Assembly (NCBI RefSeq): GCF_050624435.1
Contig: NC_134542.1
Location: forward strand, 10,561,497 to 10,625,496
Source: Tenrec ecaudatus
Lineage: Eukaryota > Chordata > Mammalia > Afrosoricida > Tenrecidae
DNA length: 64,000 nucleotides
Direction of reading: 5' to 3'
Translations under genes and position numbers: made by a program
Shown here: piece by piece, positions 23,601 through 29,235 of the stretch
Position numbering within the stretch: position 1 is the stretch's first letter
How the letters are laid out: each line of letters opens with the position of its first letter
The notes under the pieces: model-generated
Databases searched by the model: none
Told to the model about the DNA's origin: nothing
What the model saw: only the letters and a program-made list of their open reading frames with translations

Positions 23601-23892
23601 CATTCCCGAAGGACCCCAAAACATCGCTACTTGACCATTTAGGTGAAAACCTCCTGGAAGAATCCTTTGAACAGTTTTGAGACTCAGAGTCTAGTATCCG
23701 AAGGAGCAAGGCGCCCAAGTGCCACCCGTGTCAGCCCACTCGGGGTCCCCGTCACACCCTCGGGTCCCCCACCTCCCCCGGCCGAGGACCTAGGGGGCCA
23801 CCGGGCACGGGGAGCGGGGGGGGGGGGGGGGAGGTGGCAAGTGTTCAAGTACCTGGCGGGTAATAGCGCAGCAGGAGGCTCTTCAGTTTCAT
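2560..23892 (-). CDS. DAW1: DAW1 (WDR69), 5' part of gene: coding exons 1-5
   Basis: Dynein assembly factor with WD repeats 1, a cytoplasmic WD40 protein needed for assembly and ciliary delivery of outer-arm axonemal dynein. Five exons splice in frame to 146 codons plus two bases (440 nt: 40, 73, 145, 59 and 123), about the first third of the roughly 415-residue family protein. The N-terminal segment begins [15 protein letters not shown] helical region follows ([20 protein letters not shown]), then the first WD blade ([13 protein letters not shown]) and the start of the second ([21 protein letters not shown]). Every junction has an AG acceptor. Donors are GT except after exon 5, which has GC. 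Introns are about 13.0, 4.7, 2.15 and 1.0 kb; intron 5 runs off the left edge. No stop or frameshift is seen. Later exons, holding most of the propeller, were looked for in 1-2559 and not found. Confidence 0.96.
3015..3205 (+). mobile_element. AfroSINE (5' truncated), DAW1 intron 4
   Basis: Contains AAGATGAGGCCGTCTTTCTC and the tail GATCGCTCTGAGTCGGAATTG with GGGTTTGG at the end. An insertion of about 45 bases (around 3113-3157) separates the body from the tail. Confidence 0.7.
3221..3340 (+). mobile_element. AfroSINE 5' half, DAW1 intron 4
   Basis: The head GAGAGCCCTGGTTACGGAGG is followed by AAGGTCAGCAGTTCAAACCC and the body up to TCCTGTAAAAGG. The 3' half is absent. An oppositely oriented copy starts about 20 bases on. 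Confidence 0.7.
3362..3546 (-). mobile_element. AfroSINE, inverted relative to its neighbour, DAW1 intron 4
   Basis: Reverse-complement AfroSINE: GCCATCAAGTCAACGTTGAC, AGAAAGCCTCATCTCTTTCC and GTGCTGACCTTGTGGTGAGC appear in that order. With the copy at 3221 it can form a hairpin in the pre-mRNA. Confidence 0.75.
3675..3733 (-). CDS. DAW1: DAW1 exon 4
   Basis: 59 bases encode [19 protein letters not shown] plus two bases of a Cys codon, with a TTGCAG acceptor and a GTAAGA donor. It opens the first WD40 blade. The split Cys is completed by the first base of exon 5, which confirms both junctions. Confidence 0.95.
4118..4455 (-). mobile_element. Two AfroSINEs in tandem, DAW1 intron 3
   Basis: Two reverse-oriented copies, about 4118-4272 and 4296-4455. 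Both contain the body motif for CTGCTGACC / GCTGGTGGG. The first keeps the head complement CCACCAGGTCTCCTT. Both lack parts of the tail and are well diverged. Confidence 0.65.
4550..4750 (-). repeat. LINE-like fragment also found at 31640-31790
   Basis: The stretch GACCCTGCTGCATTTGAAAT followed by ACCAGTGACAGAG resembles GACCCTGTTGGCATCCGAAA with ACTAGTGGCATAG near 31730. Both are probably copies of the 5' part of the RTE-type LINE, but this is inference from a short alignment by eye. Confidence 0.4.
5510..5665. repeat. Fragment of an interspersed repeat shared with 12660-12850
   Basis: Both segments share CACATCAG, TACATCATTAC, an ATTACATCACTG-like stretch, and then GCCAGCCAGGTTGACAC (here) or GCCAGCCACATCGACAC (there). 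It looks like one end of a larger afrotherian repeat. The class is unknown to me. Confidence 0.4.
5887..6031 (-). CDS. DAW1: DAW1 exon 3
   Basis: 145 bases encode 48 codons from [15 protein letters not shown] to [12 protein letters not shown], flanked by an AATTCAG acceptor and a GTAACG donor. This is the charged helical region before the WD40 propeller. It closely matches the mammalian protein; the HKDHR stretch is the most divergent part. Confidence 0.96.
6168..6447 (+). mobile_element. AfroSINE with internal insertion, DAW1 intron 2
   Basis: The head TAGGAGCCCTGCATTGAGTTG, GCTGCTAACCCCAAGGCCAG and the tail TATAGGGTTGCTCTGAGTCAG are all present, but the unit is about 80 bases longer than usual. 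A block around 6290-6345 containing CTACGCCACCAG looks like a reverse head fragment inserted in it. Confidence 0.7.
6448..7070. other. DAW1 intron 2, unassigned stretch
   Basis: No exon, RNA gene or clear repeat is visible. There is a pyrimidine-rich run (TTTCTTTCTCTCC type) near 6598-6650. Confidence 0.5.
7077..7452 (+). mobile_element. Two head-to-tail AfroSINEs, DAW1 intron 2
   Basis: Copy 1 (about 7077-7251) starts at GCCCTGGTGGCGTTGTGGTT and ends in a diverged tail. Copy 2 (7253-7452) starts at AGGAGCCCTGGTGGTGTAGT and has the head box GGCTGCCAACCCCAAGGTCA. They are in the same orientation with only a base or two between them, so copy 2 probably landed in the tail of copy 1. Confidence 0.85.
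7865..8000 (+). mobile_element. L2/MIR-type ancient retroposon 3' end
   Basis: AATAAGCCCTTTGAGGGGAA is followed by TTTGTGTACAGTAGATACA and GATTGATTGAAC. This is the familiar L2/MIR 3' order (stop-to-poly-A region ending in TGAATGAA-like units). It is a mammal-wide relic. Confidence 0.55.
8173..8255 (+). repeat. (TGGA)n microsatellite, about 20 units
   Basis: About 80 bases of TGGA with one TGAA variant near 8228. The array is intronic in DAW1. Unlike the arrays at 17494 and 32222, I do not see flanking L1 3' UTR here. Confidence 0.95.
8553..9057 (+). repeat. Unclassified interspersed repeat of about 500 bp, copy 1
   Basis: Starts TGTTAGTCCAGGTGGCCTGG and contains AAAACATCCCAGCCCAGTCC, CTTGTGGATCCAGTGGCGGT and CCAAATGAGGTCATCAAGTTG. 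It ends near ATAACTGCCACAC. Related copies lie at 42937 (+), 20430 (-) and 32465 (-). A short (TG)n sits near its 5' end. The TG...CA-like ends suggest a solo LTR but do not prove it. Confidence 0.75.
9455..9668 (-). mobile_element. AfroSINE, DAW1 intron 2
   Basis: Near full length in reverse: CTCACTGCCATCAAGTCCAT at the tail end, AACTGCTAACCTTGTGG in the head box, and CCACTAGGCCACCAGG as the complement of the head start. Confidence 0.85.
9850..10012 (+). mobile_element. Old L1 3' end
   Basis: The order AATGTAACACACTAGTAATG, GGGTGTGGCTGTGTGGGAAT, TTCTGTAAATCTAAAAGTAT and AATAAAAA resembles the terminal segment of ancient mammalian L1 elements. Confidence 0.55.
10372..10550 (-). mobile_element. 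AfroSINE fragment next to DAW1 exon 2
   Basis: Tail and middle of the SINE in reverse (CACCAAGTCGATTCTCTCTC, then CTCATAGCGACCTACTCTAG). The head is lost or degraded. It ends about 200 bases before exon 2. Confidence 0.65.
10748..10820 (-). CDS. DAW1: DAW1 exon 2
   Basis: A TTTTTACAG acceptor precedes codons for [20 protein letters not shown] followed by DLSP and a split Ser; the donor is GTAAAT. The phases (one base in, two bases out) fit exons 1 and 3 exactly. The sequence matches the family's N-terminal segment with conservative changes. Confidence 0.95.
10930..11210 (+). mobile_element. L1 3' UTR, 5' truncated
   Basis: Same order as the L1 tail at 17177-17596: CAAGGGGATGAACAAACAG, ATTTTATCAAGGGATCACAA, GATACCAAAGGCTCAAATAG, then TAAGAGCTATTAGAGCCCCA. 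An A/T-rich tract follows to about 11460. Confidence 0.75.
11211..12040. other. A/T-rich intronic DNA
   Basis: 11211-11460 is dominated by ATAT/TTATAA steps. The rest contains no exon or repeat that I can name. Confidence 0.5.
12048..12243 (-). mobile_element. AfroSINE, DAW1 intron 1
   Basis: Well preserved reverse copy: AACTCACTGCCATCGAGTCA, CTGACTCATAGCGATGCTAT, TTTTGAACTGCTGATCTTGT and CGTAACCACTACTCCACC. Confidence 0.88.
12660..12850. repeat. Interspersed repeat fragment related to 5510-5665
   Basis: Shares CACATCAG, a TCAATGAATACCATGGCCAGCC-like stretch and GACACATAACTTTCACCATC with the copy in intron 3. Unclassified. Confidence 0.4.
12851..13845. other. DAW1 intron 1, unassigned stretch
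   Basis: No coding signature or recognisable repeat is visible. Confidence 0.45.
13850..14215 (+). mobile_element. RTE-type LINE 3' part
   Basis: ATGCCATAGACTGCAAGAAA, AATAGATCAGTCTTGGAAGA and CAGAATGCTTCTTGGAAGCA appear in RTE order, ending in a decayed ATTTCATTCTGCTACATAGA tail. The reading frame is broken. Confidence 0.75.
14895..15492 (+). mobile_element. SPIN hAT transposon, non-autonomous, 598 bp
   Basis: Terminal inverted repeats are CAGTGGTTCTCAACCT and its complement AGGTTGAGAACCACTG. Next to them are GACCCCTTTGGGG-like and ATGGTTGGAGGTCATCACAA motifs typical of SPIN. The internal part has a run of GTTGAAAGCAGCTACT-like units (15165-15240) and a T/A-rich block with GATTAATCACCATGCTTTAA. 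Flanking 8-mers ATAGAAAG and ATATATAG agree at 6 of 8 positions, as expected for an aged hAT target duplication inside the L1. Confidence 0.9.
17177..17596 (+). mobile_element. Younger L1 3' end inserted into the older L1
   Basis: A 420-base 5'-truncated L1 tail: GATAAACCCCTCAGAACCAA, TTATCAAGGGATCATGAGGG, GATACCAAGGACTCAAGTAG, then AGAGCCCCAATAAAAGCATT and an A-rich end. It is flanked by perfect 11-base target duplications AAGTAAGAGTC at 17166-17176 and 17597-17607. Confidence 0.92.
17494..17551 (+). repeat. (ATGG)n microsatellite inside the L1 3' UTR
   Basis: About 14 units directly after GCTTGACACA, a fixed position of the L1 3' UTR. The same position carries short ATGG arrays in the copy at 32222 and CCAT units in the minus-strand copy at 46585. 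Confidence 0.92.
18109..18328. other. Unassigned DNA between L1 copies
   Basis: No coding or clearly repeated sequence recognised. It may be an older LINE remnant. Confidence 0.35.
18329..18595 (-). mobile_element. L1 3' UTR, minus orientation
   Basis: Starts with a T-rich run (poly-A on the minus strand). The complement of the common L1 tail follows: CAATCCAAACATCAATTGTA, ATTGAGCCCTTGGTTTCAGC and CTCATGACCCCTGGATAG. Confidence 0.8.
18596..19830 (+). mobile_element. RTE-type LINE, RT region to 3' part, interrupted by an AfroSINE
   Basis: 18601-18880 holds a segment readable as [13 protein letters not shown]-like RTE sequence. 19046-19740 continues with ACATAGACCAAGAGGCAGTT, CAGATGACAGTGCTTGTTGA, ACTCAACATAAAGAAAACAA, GGATCCACAGTTGAGACCCA and CGTGCCATGGACTGCCAGAA. 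This is the RT palm and thumb order of RTE/BovB elements, with several frame breaks. A reverse AfroSINE (18884-19046) separates the two parts. Confidence 0.8.
18884..19046 (-). mobile_element. AfroSINE nested in the RTE LINE
   Basis: Reverse copy: AAACTCTCTGCCATCAAGCT, TCATAGCAATCCCATAGGTT and GATGACCTTGAGGTTAGCAG. RTE sequence resumes on both sides, so the SINE is the later insertion. Confidence 0.8.
19895..20425 (+). mobile_element. mariner transposase relic with internal deletion
   Basis: The first part reads through several frames as IKFCFLLWE..., [27 protein letters not shown] and a [15 protein letters not shown]-like stretch, the helix-turn-helix end of a mariner transposase. From about 20130 it jumps to [20 protein letters not shown] and [17 protein letters not shown], the C-terminal catalytic end, where the expected HHDNAPAH has become HYYDAPAP. 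The middle, with the first catalytic Asp residues, is deleted. It is not functional. Confidence 0.85.
20430..20895 (-). repeat. Unclassified interspersed repeat of about 500 bp, copy 2
   Basis: Reverse complement of the family at 8553. GCACTGAGATG, CACTGGATTCAAAGACTTTC, GAACTTATGGACTTGATCTG and GTCTCTCTAGTCTACCCAAAC match in order. Confidence 0.75.
21110..21360 (+). mobile_element. RTE-type LINE 3' end
   Basis: TTTTGCTTGGTAAAGTCAGAG, GAGATGGATTGACACTGAGG, TGGCATTGTTTCGTTCTGTT and ACACAGGCTCTGAACCAACT form the RTE terminal order, ending in CAACAATAAC. Confidence 0.78.
21408..21600 (+). mobile_element. AfroSINE variant
   Basis: Body AGGCCAGGTGAACTGCTTCT and ATTGAAACCCCTAAGGGGCA, tail GAGATTGCCATGAATGAGAA. 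This is a SINE subtype whose middle part differs from the common copies; it shares the subtype with 29500-29690 and 2320-2405. Confidence 0.65.
21606..22640. other. DAW1 intron 1, unassigned stretch
   Basis: No exon seen. 22040-22300 is rich in GGTGA/GGATGG-like purine repeats without a regular unit. Confidence 0.4.
22645..22985 (-). mobile_element. Two AfroSINEs in reverse, DAW1 intron 1
   Basis: Copy 1 (22645-22835): CTCACTGCCATCTAGTTCAT, CCGCTAACCTGG. Copy 2 (22838-22985): GAGTCTGTTACTCTTTAAGG, GAACTGCTGACCTTGCAGTT and CATCGTGTAACCACACC. Copy 2 lacks the tail. Confidence 0.75.
23005..23125 (+). mobile_element. AfroSINE 5' half
   Basis: Head GATACAGTGGTTTAGGCGCC, GCTGCTCACCAGAAAGAAGT and TCAGTTCAAACCCAGCTC. 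The sequence then runs into a (GTTTT)n stretch at about 23145. Confidence 0.65.
23235..23432 (+). mobile_element. AfroSINE, about 450 bases inside DAW1 intron 1
   Basis: Head GAGGCCTGCTGGCGCACTGT, box GGGCTGCTAACTGCAAAGTC and tail CTACAGGGTTGCAATGTGTC. A (GGGGGT)-like run at 23347-23362 interrupts the body. Confidence 0.75.
23853..23892 (-). CDS. DAW1: DAW1 exon 1 (coding part), start codon
   Basis: The minus strand reads [13 protein letters not shown] plus the first base of a Gly codon, then a GTACTTG donor. The start is the only ATG in frame and gives the N-terminus conserved in mammalian DAW1. The exon lies at the edge of a GC-rich promoter. A run of 16 C (minus strand, 23831-23816) begins about 20 bases inside intron 1. 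Confidence 0.95.
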
Positions 23893-23926
23893 GTTTTCCT
23901 CCACAGACCCTCAGCCCCGAGACTTC

Positions 23927-23940
23927 GTTGCCTTGGAAAC
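23927..23940 (+). promoter_or_regulatory. RFX X-box-like motif upstream of DAW1
   Basis: GTTGCCTTGGAAAC fits the X-box pattern GTNRCC-N(0-3)-RGYAAC with a 2-base spacer and one mismatch (A for Y in the second half). It lies 35-48 bases upstream of the DAW1 ATG. RFX factors drive many cilium genes, so a site here suits the gene's role. Binding is inferred. Confidence 0.6.
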
Positions 23941-23965
23941 CGCCAAACATCTGAGAGGCGCTGGC

Positions 23966-23975
23966 GCGCATGCGC
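23966..23975. promoter_or_regulatory. NRF1 palindrome upstream of DAW1
   Basis: GCGCATGCGC, a perfect palindromic NRF1 core, lies about 75 bases upstream of the ATG and 25 bases beyond the X-box-like site. NRF1 sites of this kind are common at TATA-less CpG promoters. Confidence 0.65.
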
Positions 23976-24361
23976 GGGCCTCGGGCCGCGTAGTGCAGCC
24001 CAGGTTAGGGAAGCTCCTTGTGCGGGCCGGGCCGGCTCAGGGTCAGTGGACTGGCAGGGCTCGCGCGGGGGACCCGAGGGCTCCGGGGCACGGAGAGTGG
24101 GGGGACTTCACCCCAGAGTCTAAGGCCACCCCACCCTCATGTCTGGAACTGTCAGACAAGGACCCGTGTCCTCACTGGAACTGGCCTCACGGAGGCCCAG
24201 GTCCGTCTGCCTCAGTCACAACCTGAGCCCCGCTGTTCCCCCTCCCCCTACGGACTCGAGCTGCCTGTCTTCTCACAGTTGGGATGGAGAGGGTTGAAGA
24301 CAGCACCATGTTCCCATAAAGGAAAAATCATCTCAATGGCACCATCTACATAGAGTCGCAA

Positions 24362-24553
24362 CTCCAAAGTCACTTCCATGAGGTCGATGTTGGCTCATAG
24401 CCCCCACTGGACAAGGTAGAACTGCCCCGTGGGTTCCCAAGAACGTCGTTCTGGACGGAAGTAGACTGCCTCGCCTCACTCTCACAGAGCCGCTGGTGAT
24501 TTCGATCTGTTGACCTTGCAGTTAGCAGCCCAACGGGGAACCAAGGGCTCCTT
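24362..24553 (-). mobile_element. AfroSINE close to the DAW1 promoter
   Basis: Reverse copy: CACTTCCATGAGGTCGATGT, TCATAGCCCCCACTGGACAA, CGATCTGTTGACCTTGCAGT and CCAAGGGCTCC at the head end. Confidence 0.82.
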
Positions 24554-24559
24554 TACAAA

Positions 24560-25150
24560 GATCCGTGGAGTGATGTGAATGGATAATGTCACTAAGAATA
24601 AGGTTGTAAGTTCAAACCTCCCCCCCAACCCCCACCCCTACCCCCAGGTGACTGGAAAAAGCCTGACGATCCGATCTGCTTCGGAACACACAGCTGTGGA
24701 AAACCCTCAGGGCAGTTCTGCTCTGAGTCCTGAGGGTAGGGATGCATGACAATGGACTGAGGGCACCCCGCTGTACCCCAAAGGCTGCAGTGAAAAGCCC
24801 GCACCAGCGTGGAGAGCTGAGGTCATGACCCGGCCCCCTTCTCTCATAAGCAGCCACAGGTGTGTTTCCCTCACACCCATAGAGGACCCAAACATCATGT
24901 GGAAGAAAATTGAATTCCTGCCATCATTAGGTTTCAGGTGCTCAAAGGCACCTAACAAAGAGATTAACCCCATTCCTGGCCTGCCTCCATCCCACCACAA
25001 GGGGCCCATGGTGCCTGAGCCTACCTGGAACCTGAAGACTGTGCCAAGTTCATATTTAGTAAGTTGCTCTGAGGATGTACTATTGTCAGGTGTGTTACAA
25101 GAACAGTGGAAATATTTCAGGTGATTCCTTCAGAGAAAAGTTAAGGCTGA
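24560..25150. other. Intergenic DNA upstream of DAW1
   Basis: No gene or clear repeat visible except a SINE-like remnant around 24590-24790 (AAGTTCAAACCTCCCCCCCA). Confidence 0.4.
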
Positions 25151-25154
25151 AAAT

Positions 25155-25375
25155 GTATTTGAGGCGTCTCGTGGAGGTGCTGGTGCTGGCGCTGGTGGTG
25201 CTGGTGGTGCTGGTGGTGGTGCTGGTTAGGCGCTGTTTCATGGGCTCTGGCGCATAGAGCCTTACATACAACAGAATGAAACACGCCCCATTCTGCACGG
25301 TCATCACAACTGTTGTTACATTTGAGCCCCATTGTTGCAGCCACAGTGTCAATTCATCTGGTTGAGCTCCCGCCT
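25155..25375 (-). mobile_element. RTE-type LINE 3' end with an expanded tail repeat
   Basis: Reverse order of the RTE end: TAGAGCCTTACATACAACAG, CACGCCCCATTCTGCACGGT, CCATTGTTGCAGCCACAGTG and TCAATTCATCTGG. The usual CAACAA tail is replaced on the minus strand by a CACCAG/CAGCAC-type trinucleotide run (25175-25225). Confidence 0.72.
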
Positions 25376-25917
25376 CTTTTTCTCTGCTCCGCCCCCTCCC
25401 CCAAGCAGCATGTCCTTTTCCAGGGACTGGATTCTCCTGGTCATGAATGAAAGTAAAATCCCAGACTTGGAGCCCACGGATCTTGGATGGGGTCCATCAT
25501 CACTTGGGGCTTCAATTTCCTCTTTGGAAAACAGAAGCAGCCCCAGTACCATAGAGCATTGTTCTTGCTCTAAGCCTGTCTCCTTTGAAGATATTCCAGA
25601 AGGGTTAGGGATAGCAGGACAATTGTAAGCACCATTACCCTCAGGTTGTTTCACTGAAATTGGGAAACGGGTGAGAGCATATTTGTTTCCATTTAATTTA
25701 GCAATCTAAGTCACCAATTAGCCCAATCTTCATTTGCATGCCAAATAGCATCCTGTGTGCAATGTCAGGCAACAATGTTCCTTTTAGATAAACATTAAAA
25801 CGAGATCACATACCTTAAGACTTAACTGCCTCCTCTGTTGATACAGATGGCCTGTGAGGATTTTGAAGGGGAGGAGGTAGTTAGGACGTTTGCAGCTTTA
25901 CTGAGCTCTAGCACTAA

Positions 25918-26232
25918 ATAGAAGCCCTCGTGATAGGATACTTGTTGAACTTTAAGGTTGGTAGTTTGAAGCCACCAGTTGCGTTTTGCTCCCATAAACA
26001 TTTACAGCCTCAGAAACCCTATATAGGCTCACTGTGAATGGAAAGGAAGAGCTCTAGTGGAGTTAAGGATGATGAGTTCAGCTACTAATCCCAAGGTCAG
26101 CAGTTTGAAACCAGCAGCCACTTTGGAGGAGAAAGAGGAAACTTTCTACAGAGGTAGTTCTACTCTGTCCAAGATTTAGGATTGGTTCAATGATGTAGGA
26201 GTCAGAATCGACCTGATTGCAGTGGATGTCCA
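25918..26232 (+). mobile_element. Two AfroSINEs in tandem
   Basis: Copy 1 (25918-26047): GAAGCCCTCGTGATAGGATA, ACAGCCTCAGAAACCCTATA. Copy 2 (26047-26232): GAGCTCTAGTGGAGTTAAGG, ATCCCAAGGTCAGCAGTTTG and tail GTAGGAGTCAGAATCGACC. The direct tail-to-head arrangement is like that at 7077-7452. Confidence 0.75.
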
Positions 26233-26529
26233 CTAGATGGCAGTACCACCCCCTCCCCAGTAGTAGCAACCAAAAGAAAATTGTCTCCTGGCTCCATGGC
26301 CAAATGTCCGCTGGAGTCCTCAAATGAGACCATTGTCATTTGAGAGTCATCACACTCAGTTGCATTTCTAGCCAGACATTTGTTCCCAAGGGACTACAGC
26401 TTCTTTTTTAAAAAAAGAAAAAACTGGACCTCATGGGGGGTTTTTTTGGTTTGTTTTTAATTTTTCTTTTAACAACAGATTGTGAGACTGGCCTGACATT
26501 TTCAATATTCTCTTAGATCAATGGCACAC

Positions 26530-26620
26530 AAACAATAGCCAGCCAGGACACACATCCAGCCCACTGCCTGTTTTTGCAAATAAAGTTTTGCAGGAACGTA
26601 ACTACACGAAGTTGTTTAAT
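26530..26620 (+). mobile_element. hAT-Charlie-type DNA transposon fragment
   Basis: GCCCACTGCCTGTTTTTGCA followed by AATAAAGTTTTGCAGGAAC is the conserved internal end of an old mammal-wide hAT element. Confidence 0.5.
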
Positions 26621-26639
26621 CTATAGTCACACAAAAGAT

Positions 26640-26795
26640 TCCTGGTAGGACTCGTGGGTGAAGAATCAAACTAAATGTTAAGTTGTCCATTCAATCCCAC
26701 CAAGCAGCCACTCCTCTGGAGAAAAATAAGACAGTCTGCTCCTATACAGATTTACAGTCCTGCAGTCTCCACTGAGCAATTAGACTTTATCCAAG
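26640..26795 (+). mobile_element. AfroSINE, degraded
   Basis: CCTGGTAGGACTCGTGGGTG, CAATCCCACCAAGCAGCC and ACAGATTTACAGTCCTGCAG follow the SINE order. The tail is absent. Confidence 0.55.
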
Positions 26796-27149
26796 GAGAG
26801 GGAACAAAACTTAACAAATGAGACAGAGAGAGAGAGAGAAACCAGATCTTGCATCTCCTTCTTCAATCTCATGTTGCATCATGGAGGGATCTCAAGAGTC
26901 GTCGGCAGACTATTGCTGATGGAGGATTGATTCCGCCAATGTTGGGCCTCCTCTGCATCCACCAGCCTGTGACCCCTGCTGTCTCTGCTTCGTCATCCTG
27001 GTCTGATTTCTCCATCTTCAGTTATGCTGCGTGCTGGTCTTGGGAGCTGTCGGCAGACTACTTTGACTTGAACCTATTTCTACAACTGTGTAAGCCATTT
27101 TTAGTGACAAATCTCTTTCTATATACAAGACATACAACCATCACTGGAT

Positions 27150-27362
27150 TTGTTTCTCAGGGACAAGGGCTGGCAACATTTTGTGACGGAAGAGCCAATC
27201 CTGTCCCTCGCTACCATTCAACAAGTATTTGAGAGTCATAAATATATATTTATAAACAAATGACATAACCGTTATCTGAAAATGAAACTATGAGCGTTTG
27301 ACTGTCGTTTTCAATTTTACTTGAGAGCCACATGTTCGTACTCAAAGAGCCACACAGGCCAA
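27150..27362. mobile_element. Probable hAT-family MITE
   Basis: GGCTGGCAACATTTTGTGAC with GGAAGAGCCAATC at one side, and TTGAGAGCCACATGTTCGTA with AAAGAGCCACACAGG at the other. The paired 'GAGCC' motifs resemble hAT MITEs with AGAGCCGCATGCGGCTC cores. The terminal repeats are too worn to place exactly. Confidence 0.4.
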
Positions 27363-27867
27363 GCTCTACTCCCAGGAACCAAGGTAACACAGTGAGCCAG
27401 TATGCATTGGAACCAGCCTGTTGGTAGGATTTGTTTTCACCTTCACAAGGCAGACATAGGTGGTGTGGAGGGAAGGAAGGGTGTCCACAATATAAGCAGG
27501 AAGACTTGGGGGGGGGGGTGTGCATTGCCGCCTTGCATAAAGCTTGATGCGTGAGCATTTGAGGAGAAAGGAAGCGGTGGTCATGTGTGGGAGGTTAAGA
27601 GATGGGACTCATCAAGCAGGACACACAGAGGCAGCTTGAACTCAACATATAGAATCTTGTGCCCATTTGTCTAGGTCTGTCCGAGTCTGTCTCCAGATTT
27701 ACTGAAAAATGCCCCAACCTTGGCAGTGTTCTCATGGAGGCTGTTTGGGCAGCGGCCATCACTGGTGTAGGACACAGTGCAGGCTGACCTAGAGATATTC
27801 TGGCTTCCGTTCCAGATCACTGCAAGACAGCTACTCTCCCAGGAAAGTGGTGCCCAATGCCTAGGAA

Positions 27868-28060
27868 AGCCATGTTTGCATCTGGTGGTGGAGTGGTTAC
27901 ACGCTGGGCTATGATCCACATGGTCAGCAGTTCAAAACCACCAGAAGTTCCATGGGAGATAGAATGGACTTTCTACTCCCATAAACAGTGACAGTCTCAG
28001 AAACACACAGGGGGTTCACTATGAGTCAGCATTGACTCCTTGGCAGCAAGTTAGCATGAG
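27868..28060 (+). mobile_element. AfroSINE
   Basis: GCATCTGGTGGTGGAGTGGT, CATGGTCAGCAGTTCAAAAC, ACAGTCTCAGAAACACACAG and tail CACTATGAGTCAGCATTGAC. Confidence 0.88.
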
Positions 28061-28509
28061 GAGTCTACGATGTGTCCAATTGCATGGTGACAAGTGTGAA
28101 AGGTGGTGTCACATTGTGTCTGGTCTGACCACATTGCAAGCCCGCTTAGAGTCCGAAAAATGGAATGAGGGAAGAGGTGTGTGTTACCTTTGATTCTATG
28201 AACCTATGAGTTCATGTTGATAGTGTGTCTGAGTGTTTGCCCAAGAAAACAAATGTCAGAAGACAGAAGCCCCAGGTCTGGCCCTCCCACTGATGGTTCT
28301 GTGTCCCTCAATCACTCATCAGCCGTTGATATCCTCTCGTTCCATTCAGCTCCAATATACCACACCTGGCTGGGTCATCCAGGGGACCTTTCTTCCTGCC
28401 ACTCCTTCCACTCGATAAGCCTCCCACTCCACCTGTTGTAAAAGCTCACCGTGCTGGAATCTACTCCTCCCAGCCCTCTATCCCCCCGTGATGCAATGGG
28501 TGTGGGGCA

Positions 28510-28620
28510 GGGCTGGGGCGCTGATGTCACGTCACAGACTAAATACCTTCTCTGGTTGCTGCTCCCAGGCAGAGCTCCATCTCACCAGATCTCTTCCAGA
28601 TCAACTCCGGTGAGCCTCAC
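28510..28620 (+). promoter_or_regulatory. Promoter-like block with CRE-type sites (candidate)
   Basis: TGATGTCACGTCACAG (28521-28536) contains two overlapping ATF/CREB-like half-site pairs. A TATA-like CTAAATAC follows at about 28538, and a donor-like CCG|GTGAGC lies near 28608. The spacing resembles a compact promoter with a short first exon. I see no reading frame belonging to a known gene downstream, so a non-coding transcript or chance are both possible. Confidence 0.3.
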
Positions 28621-29005
28621 GATTCCTCCTCGATCACGCCATGTTTCTAACATGCTTTTTCCTTCCTCCAACAGGGCTTATTCTAAACTCCTGAGAGATC
28701 TTACATGGAAATGCAAGGTGCACGGGTGGACAAATAGAAGGGATTAGGTTCTCAATCGTGGACATCCTTGGTCCATCTTTAACTCCCCCTTAAACGATCC
28801 CCTCTGCTTGTTGAGGAGCTTCACGCACCTCCGTGCTGGCAGTCTGCTGAGAGGCACCAGTGTCACCTGCATGCCCCTTCTGCCGAGTCTTCGTGCCAGA
28901 CCATGAAACCCCGACCTCTCCTTCAGCGCGCTTTCTTTCTGTTCAGTCTGATGGCCCACTGGGAAGAGTCAGACAACTAGCTCGCTGTCTGTCCACAGAA
29001 TCTGA

Positions 29006-29008
<3 letters not shown>

Positions 29009-29072
<64 letters not shown>
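29009..29072 (+). repeat. (CT)32 microsatellite
   Basis: Perfect TC dinucleotide array of 64 bases, followed by ATTGGCAG. Confidence 0.97.
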
Positions 29073-29075
<3 letters not shown>

Positions 29076-29235
29076 GGCAGGATGCTGCCATTTTCATTCC
29101 ATTTCCACCCACTTCCAAGATGTCTAAGAGCTCCTTCCAGAGAAGCGGGGCATCACAGGATGTCCACTTCCAGCCCCTCACCTCTAGCAACGATGAAGCG
29201 CTTCCATTTCCCCTCCCTCGACCCAGCTAAACCAA

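Larger units (their letters stand above)
23700..24110. promoter_or_regulatory. GC-rich DAW1 promoter region (probable CpG island)
   Basis: Dense CpG and high GC flank DAW1 exon 1, in clear contrast to the surrounding intron and intergenic DNA. There is no TATA box at a useful distance. The ATG lies inside it, and X-box-like and NRF1 motifs lie 35-83 bases upstream of the ATG. It may also fire divergently, but I see no plus-strand exon. Confidence 0.75.

Noticed and set aside
23257-23718. 153-codon open frame next to the DAW1 promoter
   Set aside because: Consists of AfroSINE complement and GC-rich promoter DNA.
24000-24350. Divergent gene opposite DAW1
   Set aside because: Open frames come from high GC content; no splice-bounded conserved coding segment could be recognised.
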